From Pseudomonadota bacterium (GTDB lineage: Bacteria > Pseudomonadota > Alphaproteobacteria > Sphingomonadales > Sphingomonadaceae), in assembly GCA_023433305.1 (NCBI GenBank), contig JAEZCZ010000026.1:29061-93060 (forward strand): a stretch of DNA of 64,000 nucleotides. The letters are read 5' to 3'. Each line of letters opens with the position of its first letter. Within the stretch, counting starts at the first letter, position 1. A program made the position numbers and the translations under genes. The notes beneath the pieces are model-generated. The model was not told the origin of the DNA, ran no database searches, and was given only the letters and a program-made list of their open reading frames with translations. Of the stretch, positions 10,100 through 18,253 are shown piece by piece.

Positions 10100-10807
10100 A
10101 TGAACCGTTATGTTGTCTCGCTGCTGGCCGCTTCGTCGATCGCGGCTCCGGCAGCGGCCGAAGTCCAGGTCACTGCGACCGGGCCGATCGTCGAACTCAC
10201 GATCAACGAAAGCGTCGAGGCAGAGCCGGATATCGCCACCGTCGGCGCGGGCGTGACCACGCAGGCGCGCACGGCCGTCGAGGCGATGCGGCTCAATGCC
10301 CAGCAGATGAGCGCGGTGGTCGAGCGCATCAAGCAACTCGGCGTGGCCGAGCGCGACATCCAGACCACCGGGATCAACCTCGGCGCGCAGTACGATTACA
10401 ACCAGCAGACGCAGCGCCCGATCTTCCGGGGCTACCAGGCGTCGAATCGCGTCAGCGTGAAGCTGCGGCAGGTGGAAAGGACCGGGGAAGTTCTCGATGC
10501 GCTCGTCGCGGCGGGCGCCACCGACCTGTCCGGTCCCGACTGGTCGATCGACGACGATACCGCCGCGCGGGCGCAGGCGCGCCGCCAAGCGATGGAAACC
10601 GCACGCAGCCAAGCGCTCGAGTACGCTCGTGCCGCCGGTTATTCGGACGTCCGCGTGCTCGAGATCAGCGAGACCACCGCTCCTCGTCCGCCGATGCCCT
10701 ATATCGGGGCGGTGCGAGCGGAGGCTGCCGATGCATCCACGCCGGTACAGCCGGGCCTCGTCCAGGCGGGAGTGACCGTGCAGGTGACTTACGAACTGAC
10801 GCGATAG
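10100..10807 (+). CDS. SIMPL domain (DUF541) periplasmic protein
   Basis: A 235-residue protein with a short signal peptide (to about residue 20, ASSIAAPAAAEV) and a SIMPL/DUF541 domain: VTATGPIVELTINESVEAEP with the usual DIATVGAGVTTQA, then YQASNRVSVKLRQVERTGEV and ARRQAMETARSQALEYARAAG. The family is periplasmic or outer-membrane associated, with relatives tied to oxidative stress defence, but its chemistry is unknown. GGAG precedes the ATG at good spacing. It follows the coiled-coil protein by 79 bases on the same strand. Confidence 0.9.
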   Translation: MNRYVVSLLAASSIAAPAAAEVQVTATGPIVELTINESVEAEPDIATVGAGVTTQARTAVEAMRLNAQQMSAVVERIKQLGVAERDIQTTGINLGAQYDYNQQTQRPIFRGYQASNRVSVKLRQVERTGEVLDALVAAGATDLSGPDWSIDDDTAARAQARRQAMETARSQALEYARAAGYSDVRVLEISETTAPRPPMPYIGAVRAEAADASTPVQPGLVQAGVTVQVTYELTR

Positions 10808-10885
10808 CCACACCCGAGGGTGAATGCTGCCCGGCGGCGGTATTCACACCTTGTTCAATGGCTTGTGCCTAGGCACACCTCCGTC

Positions 10886-11188
10886 ATGCGCAAGCTCGTT
10901 GCCTCTTTCGTCGCGCTCGCCCTTCTGTCGGGCGGCCTTGCCGTTCCCGCGGCCGCCCAGTCGCGTAGCGACCAGGCGAGTGCGCGGCAGGAGATGCAGG
11001 CCGGCCGCACGCTGCCCGTGCGCGAGATCGAGCGCCGTGTCGTCCCGCAGATGAAGGGCCATGACTACCTCACCTTCGAGTACGATTCCCGCTCGAGTGC
11101 GTACCGGCTCAAGTTCATGAAGGAAGGCCGGGTCGTCTGGGTCGACGTGGACGCGCGAACCGCGCGAATCCTGCGGGTCTCCCGCTAA
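10886..11188 (+). CDS. Small PepSY-like periplasmic protein
   Basis: A 100-residue protein with a signal peptide (residues 1-25, VASFVALALLSGGLAVPAAA) and a C-terminal part that reads LPVREIERRVVPQMKGHDYL, then YRLKFMKEGRVVWVDVDART, the fold pattern of a single PepSY/YpeB-like domain. Such domains often sit next to two-component systems and are thought to inhibit proteases or sense envelope state. The response regulator starts 84 bases downstream on the same strand, so it may belong to that signalling unit. I use the ATG at 10886 because it begins the signal peptide. Confidence 0.8.
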   Translation: MRKLVASFVALALLSGGLAVPAAAQSRSDQASARQEMQAGRTLPVREIERRVVPQMKGHDYLTFEYDSRSSAYRLKFMKEGRVVWVDVDARTARILRVSR

Positions 11189-11272
11189 GGCTGACGGAAA
11201 CGGCCGCCCCGTTGACGCGTTCATGTCAAAAGCCCACATCGTGGGCCGCGTCACTGCAGGGGACCGAATAGA

Positions 11273-11953
11273 ATGCGCATCCTGATCGTCGAAGACGAGC
11301 CGACGCTCGGACAACAGCTCAAATCGACGCTCGAGCAGACCGGTTATGCCGTCGACCTTTCGACCGACGGCGAGGACGGTCATTTTCTCGGGTCCACCGA
11401 GCAGTACGACGCCGCCATCCTCGACCTCGGCCTACCCGAGATCGATGGCCTGACCGTGCTCGGCATGTGGCGCAAGGAAGGGCGCAACTTTCCCGTTCTG
11501 GTGCTGACCGCGCGGGATTCCTGGTCCGACAAGGTTGCAGGGCTCGATGCCGGTGCCGACGATTATCTCGCCAAGCCGTTTCAGACCGAAGAGCTGATCG
11601 CTCGCCTTCGCGCGCTGATCCGCCGCGCTTCGGGCAACGCCAGCTCCGAACTCATCGCCGGCGACGTGCGGCTCGATACACGCTCGGGCCGCGTCACGCT
11701 GGCCGGAGAGCCGGTCAAGCTGACCGCGCAGGAATACAAGCTGCTCAGCTACCTGATGCACCACAAGGGCAAGGTCGTCAGCCGCACCGAACTGATCGAG
11801 CACATCTACGACCAGGATTTCGACCGCGATTCGAACACGATCGAGGTCTTCGTCACCCGCATCCGCAAGAAGCTGGGTGCCAACGTGATCACCACCATCC
11901 GTGGACTTGGCTACAGCCTCGACGACCCCGACGAGCCCGGCCGCGGCGAGTGA
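11273..11953 (+). CDS. OmpR/PhoP-type response regulator
   Basis: A 226-residue two-domain regulator. The receiver has the acidic pair EDEP near residue 7, phosphoacceptor Asp about 51 in AAILDLGLPEIDGL, and the conserved Lys in DDYLAKPF near 100. The C-terminal winged helix (about 125-220) contains LTAQEYKLLSYLMHHKGKVV and DSNTIEVFVTRIRKKLG, the OmpR family DNA-binding pattern. The histidine kinase gene begins 10 bases after its stop. By sequence style the pair resembles PhoP/PhoQ; the target genes are unknown, though the membrane sulfatase downstream is an obvious candidate. Confidence 0.95.
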   Translation: MRILIVEDEPTLGQQLKSTLEQTGYAVDLSTDGEDGHFLGSTEQYDAAILDLGLPEIDGLTVLGMWRKEGRNFPVLVLTARDSWSDKVAGLDAGADDYLAKPFQTEELIARLRALIRRASGNASSELIAGDVRLDTRSGRVTLAGEPVKLTAQEYKLLSYLMHHKGKVVSRTELIEHIYDQDFDRDSNTIEVFVTRIRKKLGANVITTIRGLGYSLDDPDEPGRGE

Positions 11954-11963
11954 CGCCGTCGCC

Positions 11964-13367
11964 GTGAGCGCGGCCCAGGACGCCGCGCCTGCGGGCGAGG
12001 GCGCCGTCGCCGTATCCGACGCGCCTCCCCACACCGGCAGCCTGTCGCGCCGGATGATCCTGATTGCCGCCGGCTGGATCACCATCCTGCTGCTCGGCGG
12101 CGGCGTTGCCCTCAACAATACGCTGAACAGTCTGCTCACCCGCCAGTACGACGAGCAGCTCAACTATCTCCTGACCGCGATGATCAGCTCGGCCGAGATC
12201 GACCCGCTCGGCGACGTGATGTTCAACCGTCCTTTGGGCGACCAGCGCCCGCTTGAACCCAACAGCGGGCTCTATTGGCAGATCGACGGCAAAGGCCACG
12301 ATCCTTACCTCTCGCGCTCGCTCTGGGACCGGACGCTGCAATCCAGCGGTCGCAAAGCCTGGAACGAGCCGTACTACTACGATTCCAACCAGTTTCCCGA
12401 CGAGCCGCTGCGCGTCGTCGAGCGCACCGTCACTATCCCCGGCTCTTCCGTCGAATGGCAATTTATCGTCGCCGGTGCTCGCTCGGGCCTCGACGAACAA
12501 ATCGCCGCGATCCGCTCGATCCTCGTCTGGAGCTTCGCCGTGCTCGGCATCGGGCTGTTCCTGATGGCGATGCTGCAGACATGGTACGGCCTCAGCCCGC
12601 TGCGCAGGGTGCGCAAGGCGATCGCGCACATCCGAACTTCAGGTGCCAACCGCGTGACCGATCCCCTGCCGCAGGAAGTCCTGCCGATGGTGGAGGAGCT
12701 GAACGCGCTGCTCGCGCATTCCGAGACTCAGGCCGAGGAGGCGCGCCGCCATGCAGGCAACCTGGCCCACGCGCTGAAGACCCCGCTCACCGTCCTGACC
12801 AACGCCGCCAGCGCGCATTCTCCCGATCTCGATGCGATCGTGTTGCGCGAAGCCGCGACGATGCGCCGCCAGGTCGACCACCATCTCGCCCGCGCCCGCG
12901 CGGTGGGCCGCCGTGCGGCGGGACACGCGCGGACCAATGTCATGGAAGCCGTCGAAGCGGTCGAGCGCGCGGTTTCGCATCTCCACCCCCAAGTCCGCTT
13001 CGACACCGACGGTTCGCGCGCGGCGACGGTTGCGATGGAACGCCAGGACCTCGACGAGATACTGGGCAACCTGATCGAGAACGCCGCCAAGTACGGTGGT
13101 GGCAGCGTCTTCGTCACGGTCGATCCTGATCCGGGTGCGGAGCTGTGCAGCGTCTGGGTCGAGGATGATGGCCTCGGCATTACGCCGGACGACCGCGCGA
13201 AACTGTTCTCGCGCGGGGCTCGTCTCGACACCGAGAAGCCCGGTACCGGCCTGGGGCTCGCCATCGTGCGCGACGTCGTCCAGATCTACGGCGGGCAGGT
13301 CGAGCTCGGCGAGAGCGAAGACCTGGGCGGATTGCTCGTGACGCTGAAATTGCCACGCGGCGCCTAG
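11964..13367 (+). CDS. PhoQ-like sensor histidine kinase
   Basis: A 467-residue sensor kinase. It has an N-terminal segment (ILIAAGWITILLLGGGVALN), a periplasmic domain of about 130 residues, a second membrane segment (LVWSFAVLGIGLFLMAMLQT), a HAMP-like linker, and an H-box with GNLAHALKTPLTVLTN carrying the phosphorylated His. The ATPase domain has ILGNLIENAAKYGG, EDDGLGI and GTGLGLAIVRD. The start is set at the GTG 10 bases after the regulator stop; an ATG at 11901 inside the regulator gene is in frame and possible. It should phosphorylate the preceding regulator in response to an envelope signal. Confidence 0.93.
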   Translation: MSAAQDAAPAGEGAVAVSDAPPHTGSLSRRMILIAAGWITILLLGGGVALNNTLNSLLTRQYDEQLNYLLTAMISSAEIDPLGDVMFNRPLGDQRPLEPNSGLYWQIDGKGHDPYLSRSLWDRTLQSSGRKAWNEPYYYDSNQFPDEPLRVVERTVTIPGSSVEWQFIVAGARSGLDEQIAAIRSILVWSFAVLGIGLFLMAMLQTWYGLSPLRRVRKAIAHIRTSGANRVTDPLPQEVLPMVEELNALLAHSETQAEEARRHAGNLAHALKTPLTVLTNAASAHSPDLDAIVLREAATMRRQVDHHLARARAVGRRAAGHARTNVMEAVEAVERAVSHLHPQVRFDTDGSRAATVAMERQDLDEILGNLIENAAKYGGGSVFVTVDPDPGAELCSVWVEDDGLGITPDDRAKLFSRGARLDTEKPGTGLGLAIVRDVVQIYGGQVELGESEDLGGLLVTLKLPRGA

Positions 13368-13418
13368 GCTTTTTCAAGCGATTACGGAGTAGGGCGGCGC
13401 GGAAGGAGGACCGTGCCC

Positions 13419-14981
13419 GTGCCCGATTCCGTGCGACCGAGCCGCTCGTGGTGGGCGCTGGCGATCGCCGTGGCGCTGTTCGCGCTGGGTTTCGCGGTGG
13501 CCAATCGCTTCCAGCTCACGCACGGGGTGCTCTATCGCCTGGCCGCGAACGACTGGCCGAATGCAGGCGGCAACTTCCTGGTCCTTGCTCTTCAGGCGCT
13601 TGTATTGGTCCTGGCCACAGCGCTGCTCGGGCAGCGCCTGTTCGCGATCGCCATGGCGCTCGCTTTCGCCTCCATTCTGGTCAACCTCGGATACGGCCAG
13701 ACCCTCAACGATGTGATCGACGCCGGGAAGCTTGCCTGGATGGCGGGCGAAGCGCGGCAGGCAAGCAACGCCGCCGGCGAGTTTGCAGCCCCTCTCGTTC
13801 TGGCCGCGGTGCAAGCTCTCGTTGCCGTAGCCTTGTTCGTCGCAGCCCGGGTCGCTCTGCGGCGCGGTCGATGGGGCGCATCGAGGTCAACTGCCTCCAC
13901 GCTTGGCTTGGTCCTGCTCCTTGCGCCCAGCTTGGCCATTGTCGGGGGATTTCCTGCCTCCGCGGCCGAACGGAATCTCTATTCGCTGGGTCTCGAAGTG
14001 GTTCTGGCGGAGCCGGCGCCACCCCGTGCCCTTGTCGACTTGGAGCCGAAGACCGAAGGAACGCCTCGCCATATCGTCTGGCTCGTCGACGAGAGCATCG
14101 CCTTCCAACAGTTCCGCGAGATCGTCGCACCCGGTCTCAAGGGGATCGACCATATCGACTTCGGCATGGCCGCTTCGCTCGGCCACTGCAGCGCGCCCTC
14201 GAACCTCGCGCTCCGCTCGGGTGTGAACGTCCGCGAGGCCGGCCCGACGATGGACTTGCGCCGCACACCGTCGGTCTGGGCCTATGCCCGCAAGGCCGGC
14301 TATCGCACCGTGCTGGTCGACGGCCAGACGAACGGCGCGCCCCAGAACCTGTTGCTGCCGCCGGAACGCGCGCTGATCGACGTCGTGATCGCCGCTGCTG
14401 GCTCGTTCGACACCGATCGCGAGATCGCCTCCCGCCTGAACCGACAGCTCCGCCGCGACCAGCGGACGTTTACCTACGTGGTGCTCCGCGGAGTGCATTT
14501 CCAATACCGGGATCATTACCCCGCCGGCTCGATTCCGTCCGACAGCACGGTGCTCCGGCAATACGAAGCCGCAGTCGAATACTCGAAGCGCGACTTCTTC
14601 GAGCGCCTCCTCGCAGGCGTCGACCGCCAGGATGTCGCGATCGTCTATACCTCCGATCACGGCCAGAACCTGAAGGAAGGCGCCGTGCCGCACTGTAGCC
14701 CATCGCCGGTGGCGCCCGAATTGCAGGTCCCCTTAGTGGCCTTCCTGCCCGACCGGTTGGCCACTCGGTATGCCAAGGCGTCGGCATCGGGCCATGCGGC
14801 GAGCCAGCTCTTCCCGGCGGCGCTTATCTGGATGGGTTACGATCCGGAGGCGGCGCAACAGCGCTACGACAACGATCTCTCCCGCGCCCCGGCCGCGTAT
14901 GTCCAGTTCGACCGCAACGTGGTGCCATTGCATTCGGGCGATCCCATCGGCGTCTCGGTGTCGCGCAATTTTCCGCGCTGA
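13419..14981 (+). CDS. Phosphoethanolamine-transferase-like membrane sulfatase
   Basis: About 520 residues: five membrane segments in the first 190, then a periplasmic sulfatase/alkaline-phosphatase fold. Expected metal ligands can be read: VWLVDES (Glu), YTSDHGQNL (Asp-His), GVHFQYRDHYP and VPHCSPSP (His). This is the order seen in EptA/MCR-type lipid A phosphoethanolamine transferases. The nucleophile region reads ASLGHCSAPSN; a Ser replaces the usual Thr, which is less typical. AAGGAGGA stands 8 bases before the GTG used here (GTG at 13413 is the alternative). It follows the two-component system by about 50 bases. In a lipid-A-free sphingomonad the acceptor would have to be another lipid or glycan (inference). 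Confidence 0.82.
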   Translation: MPDSVRPSRSWWALAIAVALFALGFAVANRFQLTHGVLYRLAANDWPNAGGNFLVLALQALVLVLATALLGQRLFAIAMALAFASILVNLGYGQTLNDVIDAGKLAWMAGEARQASNAAGEFAAPLVLAAVQALVAVALFVAARVALRRGRWGASRSTASTLGLVLLLAPSLAIVGGFPASAAERNLYSLGLEVVLAEPAPPRALVDLEPKTEGTPRHIVWLVDESIAFQQFREIVAPGLKGIDHIDFGMAASLGHCSAPSNLALRSGVNVREAGPTMDLRRTPSVWAYARKAGYRTVLVDGQTNGAPQNLLLPPERALIDVVIAAAGSFDTDREIASRLNRQLRRDQRTFTYVVLRGVHFQYRDHYPAGSIPSDSTVLRQYEAAVEYSKRDFFERLLAGVDRQDVAIVYTSDHGQNLKEGAVPHCSPSPVAPELQVPLVAFLPDRLATRYAKASASGHAASQLFPAALIWMGYDPEAAQQRYDNDLSRAPAAYVQFDRNVVPLHSGDPIGVSVSRNFPR

Positions 14982-15054
14982 GGTTCAGCCGCGGTACAAC
15001 CGCAAGCCGCTAAACCCGTGTCGCCACTCGCAAAAATCGCATCGGAGATATGCC

Positions 15055-15486
15055 ATGAAGAGCATGTTCCTGCGCCCGGCGGTCATCGCCCTGGCTGCCC
15101 TCGGGTTGGCGGGTTGCACCTCCTACGGCAACGGTTACGGCTACAGCCGGCTGTCGGTCGGCTACGGCAACGCCTACCGGCCTTATTACGGCTGGTACGA
15201 CGGCTACTATTACCCCGGGACGGGCTACTACATCTACGACCGCTACGGATCGCGCTATCGCTGGAGCGACCGCTACCGGAACTACTGGGAAGCCCGGCGC
15301 CCCTCGCGCGGGTACCGCGAGAATTGGAGCGACTATCGTCGCGAGCGGCGTGAGGATCGGCGCGAATGGCGACGCGATCGACGCGAGGATACGCGCGAAT
15401 GGCGGCGCGAGAGACGCGAGGATCGCCGCGAATGGCGACAGGATCGGAGGGAGGATCGCCGCGACCGGCGCCGCGATCGTCGCTAG
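15055..15486 (+). CDS. Lipoprotein with Tyr/Gly-rich middle and Arg-rich repeat tail
   Basis: A 143-residue lipoprotein. The signal ends in the lipobox LAGC (Cys 21). Residues 22-75 are rich in Tyr and Gly (YGWYDGYYYPGTGYYIYDRYG). From about residue 94 to the end it is almost only Arg, Glu, Asp and Trp, built from three 11-residue units of the form xREWRxxRRED. The tail would carry a strong positive charge and may bind anionic polymers such as glycans or lipids (inference). No known function. It sits 73 bases after the sulfatase-like gene. Trinucleotide-scale repetition makes the tail prone to length change. Confidence 0.8.
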   Translation: MKSMFLRPAVIALAALGLAGCTSYGNGYGYSRLSVGYGNAYRPYYGWYDGYYYPGTGYYIYDRYGSRYRWSDRYRNYWEARRPSRGYRENWSDYRRERREDRREWRRDRREDTREWRRERREDRREWRQDRREDRRDRRRDRR

Positions 15487-15488
15487 GG

Positions 15489-15794
15489 CTATTTCCCGGC
15501 GGCTCTCTGGTGATGCCGGATCACCTCGTCGATGACGAAGCGGATGAACTTTTCGCTGAATTCAGGGTCGAGATCCGCGTCCACGGCCAATGCGCGCAGT
15601 CGTTCGATCTGACGCGCCTCCCGTCCGGGGTCGCTCGGCGGGAGCCCGGCCTGGGCCTTGTACTCGCCCACGGCCTGCGTGATGCGAAACCGCTCCGCCA
15701 GCATGTGAATGAGCGCGGCGTCGATGTTGTCGATCGACTTGCGGTAGCTCGCCAGGACGGCGTCCTGCTGCTGTGGGTGGGGTTGGCTGGCCAT
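15489..15794 (-). CDS. Chorismate mutase, AroQ type
   Basis: A 101-residue all-helical protein with the AroQ pattern: YRKSIDNIDAALIHMLAERF, RITQAVGEYKAQAGLPPSDP, GREARQIERLRALAVDADLD, and EFSEKFIRFVIDEVIRHHQR. It converts chorismate to prephenate in Phe/Tyr synthesis. The single-domain form is common in alphaproteobacteria. It is convergent with the lipoprotein gene, two bases apart. The chosen ATG leaves 101 residues, normal for the family; a start 12 codons upstream is possible. Confidence 0.93.
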   Translation of the reverse strand: MASQPHPQQQDAVLASYRKSIDNIDAALIHMLAERFRITQAVGEYKAQAGLPPSDPGREARQIERLRALAVDADLDPEFSEKFIRFVIDEVIRHHQRAAGK

Positions 15795-15847
15795 CGCGCG
15801 CAGGGTTAGCAGGGATTCGCCGCTTGCCAAGCGCTCGCCGGAACGCC

Positions 15848-16870
15848 ATGGCCCGCTCGATGAGCGCCGAGGTCGTCCCCCTGCCGCTGAAAGAGCCCTC
15901 GCTCAATCCCATCCTTTCGCTGACGGCCCATGCGATGAACGCGGTCAACGCGATCATCCTCGACCGTATGCAGAGCGAAATCCCGTTGATCCCGGCCTTG
16001 GCGGGGCACCTGATCGCGGGCGGGGGCAAGCGCATGCGGCCGATGCTGACTCTCGCCGGTGCCGAGCTGGTCGGCTACCAGGGTAACCGCCACCACAAGC
16101 TCGCTGCCTCGGTCGAGTTCATCCATACCGCTACTCTGCTGCACGACGACGTCGTCGACGGCTCCGAGACGCGCCGCGGCAAAGAGGCGGCGAACCTGGT
16201 TTTCGGTAATCCGGCGACCGTGCTCGTCGGCGATTTCCTGTTCGCACGCGCGTTCGAGCTGATGGTCGAGGACGGCAGCCTCAAGGTGCTTAAGATCCTG
16301 AGCTCCGCGAGTGCGATCATCGCGCAGGGCGAAGTCGACCAGCTCACCGCGCAGCGGAAGATCGAGACCAGCGAGGATCGTTACCTGCAGATCATCGGTG
16401 CCAAGACCGCCGCGTTGTTTGCCGCTGCGAGTCGCATTTCCGCGGTCGTCGCGGAACGAAGCGACGCGGAGGAGCGGGCGCTCGACGATTACGGGCGCAA
16501 TCTCGGCATCGCTTTCCAGCTCGTCGACGACGCGATCGATTACGACAGCGGCACTGCCGACATGGGCAAGGATCGTGGCGACGACTTCCGCGAAGGCAAG
16601 ATGACGCTTCCGGTCATTCTCGCCTATGCCCGGGGGGGCGGCGAAGAACGCAAGTTCTGGCAGGACGCCATCGCCGGATTCCGTACGGAAGACGACGATC
16701 TGGCTCACGCGATCGACCTGATCCGCCGCCACGGCGCGGTCGAAGCCACACGCGAGCGGGCCCGCCACTTCGCCCAGCGGGCCTGCGATGCGCTTTCGAT
16801 CTTCCCCGACAGTTCCGCGCGTCGCGCGATGATCGAGGCCGCCCAGTTCTCGGTGAGCCGCGGCTACTGA
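15848..16870 (+). CDS. Polyprenyl diphosphate synthase (octaprenyl/solanesyl type)
   Basis: A 340-residue trans-prenyltransferase. The first aspartate-rich motif is LLHDDVVDGSETRRG (about 98-112) and the second FQLVDDAIDY (about 225-234), with the GGGKRMRP block near residue 60 and a conserved GKDRGDDFREGKMTLP after the second motif. It elongates isoprenyl diphosphate to the long side chain of ubiquinone. Chain length cannot be fixed by eye. It is divergent from chorismate mutase with about 50 bases between starts. Confidence 0.95.
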   Translation: MARSMSAEVVPLPLKEPSLNPILSLTAHAMNAVNAIILDRMQSEIPLIPALAGHLIAGGGKRMRPMLTLAGAELVGYQGNRHHKLAASVEFIHTATLLHDDVVDGSETRRGKEAANLVFGNPATVLVGDFLFARAFELMVEDGSLKVLKILSSASAIIAQGEVDQLTAQRKIETSEDRYLQIIGAKTAALFAAASRISAVVAERSDAEERALDDYGRNLGIAFQLVDDAIDYDSGTADMGKDRGDDFREGKMTLPVILAYARGGGEERKFWQDAIAGFRTEDDDLAHAIDLIRRHGAVEATRERARHFAQRACDALSIFPDSSARRAMIEAAQFSVSRGY

Positions 16871-17186
16871 GCACGCGCTAAGCCGGGCTGAACCCATCGT
16901 AGCATCGAGGTTCGAGGGCGTCTGGAATCCCATTGTGGGACGTCACGTTAATCGGCTCACCGCACATTGCGCCCGCACCAACCGCGCCTCGGACGGCCAT
17001 CCGCGCCATGTTCATCTGGCAGAAAGGTGGGTCTGAACACCCGGCACATCGAGTTCATGTCCGGCGCTGTGCCGGAGGTCTCAAATGCGGGGCGAGGAAC
17101 TACTGACAGCCGGATACGCCATCACAGGGGGCGACCGGAGAACGGCCGAGAAACGCAGGCTGGCTGGCAGTTTGAGGGAGTAGCGT
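16871..17186. other. Intergenic region without a recognisable gene
   Basis: About 316 bases between the prenyltransferase and the OmpA gene. I see no credible reading frame with a ribosome binding site, no RNA gene and no strong hairpin. The right end holds the GAGGGAG site of the OmpA gene; its promoter is presumably in here but no convincing -35/-10 pair stands out. Confidence 0.6.
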
Positions 17187-18089
17187 ATGAGTGTCGTTTT
17201 CAAGAGCCAAAGCGCTCTGATCGTGCTGGCCATGCTTGGCATGTCGGCATCGGGAAGCTTGGCGGCACAGCCCCAGGAGGGGTCCGAACCCGGCGTCTTG
17301 ACGACCGTATATGGCCAAAGTGCGCCCGACGCGGCCGAGATGACCGAGGGTCCCGACATCGAAGGCATCATCTCCGCCCGCAACGGCGACCAGATGCAGA
17401 TCACCACTGCAGACGGCACGACCGCGATGGTCACGGTCAACGCGGACACCCGGATCAAATCGACTGGGGGCTTCCTGGGTCTCAATCGCAATACCCTCGC
17501 CGCGGACTCGCTGCTCAACGGCCTGCCGGTGAGCGTCGAAACCCGGCAGTGGAGCGGCGGACTGGTCGCAAGCGAGGTCGATCTCAAGAACAAGGATCTT
17601 CGCACCGCGTCGATGATCCACAACGGCACGGGTCAGCGTTTTGCCGAACACGGATCGGCCATCCAGCAGAATGCCGCGGCGACCGAAGCGCTGCGCGGCC
17701 GTATGGGCGATATCGACCAGTACGACGTCATGCGCACCACGAACGTGCACTTCGACACCGGCAAGGCAGCCCTGTCCCCCCAAGGTGAGGCCGAGCTTTG
17801 TGCCACGGCCGCCCAGGCCGAGGCGATCGACAATGCCCTTCTGCTCGTCGTGGGCTACACCGATTCCACGGGAAGCCAGGATTTCAACCAGGAGCTCAGC
17901 GAAAAGCGCGCCGGGCGCGTGATCAACCATCTTCAGCAGAAGTGTGGCTGGAAACCCTATCGCATGCTCACCCCGACCGGGATGTCCGAGGCGGATCCGC
18001 TGGCAAGCAACGATACCGCCGAAGGCAAGGCGCAGAATCGCCGCGTCGCGGTGAATATCCTCGTCAGCAAGGCGGTCCAGGGGCTGTAA
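17187..18089 (+). CDS. OmpA-family peptidoglycan-binding protein
   Basis: A 300-residue exported protein: signal peptide to about residue 27 (MSASGSLAAQP), a middle beta-rich segment (about 45-150, GIISARNGDQMQITTADGTT) and a C-terminal OmpA domain (about 190-295) with NVHFDTGKAALSPQGEAEL, GYTDSTGSQDFNQELSEKRA and AQNRRVAVNI. The Asp and Arg that hold diaminopimelate in this domain (TD... and LSEKRA) are present. It probably tethers the envelope to peptidoglycan. The middle part resembles a DUF5666-like small beta domain (uncertain). GAGGGAG precedes the ATG. Confidence 0.92.
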   Translation: MSVVFKSQSALIVLAMLGMSASGSLAAQPQEGSEPGVLTTVYGQSAPDAAEMTEGPDIEGIISARNGDQMQITTADGTTAMVTVNADTRIKSTGGFLGLNRNTLAADSLLNGLPVSVETRQWSGGLVASEVDLKNKDLRTASMIHNGTGQRFAEHGSAIQQNAAATEALRGRMGDIDQYDVMRTTNVHFDTGKAALSPQGEAELCATAAQAEAIDNALLLVVGYTDSTGSQDFNQELSEKRAGRVINHLQQKCGWKPYRMLTPTGMSEADPLASNDTAEGKAQNRRVAVNILVSKAVQGL

Positions 18090-18096
18090 TACGCGC

Positions 18097-18126
18097 GGGG
18101 CGGGCCAAGGTCCGCCCCGGCTTTCT
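18097..18126 (+). terminator. Hairpin after the OmpA gene, probable terminator
   Basis: GGGGCGG and CCGCCCC form a perfect seven-base stem around an eight-base loop, eight bases after the OmpA stop, followed by a weak pyrimidine tract (GGCTTTCTCC). Confidence 0.55.
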
Positions 18127-18253
18127 CCGCGAGGAGCGACCAAGGTCCTGCGGCGGGGGATCGCGAGGGAGGGTCGCAACGGATCGCCAAGCGCGGTCCG
18201 GCCCTCGCGTTTTATCCTTTCCCACCCGCCGCCGGCTGTGGCAGCCGGAGCCG

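Noticed and set aside
10808..10885. Terminator after the SIMPL gene
   Set aside because: GTGAAT and ATTCAC pair over only six bases around a long loop, without a T-run; too weak to claim.
15330..15486. CRISPR-like direct repeats
   Set aside because: The 33-base repeats are adjacent, without spacers, and encode protein repeats in frame.
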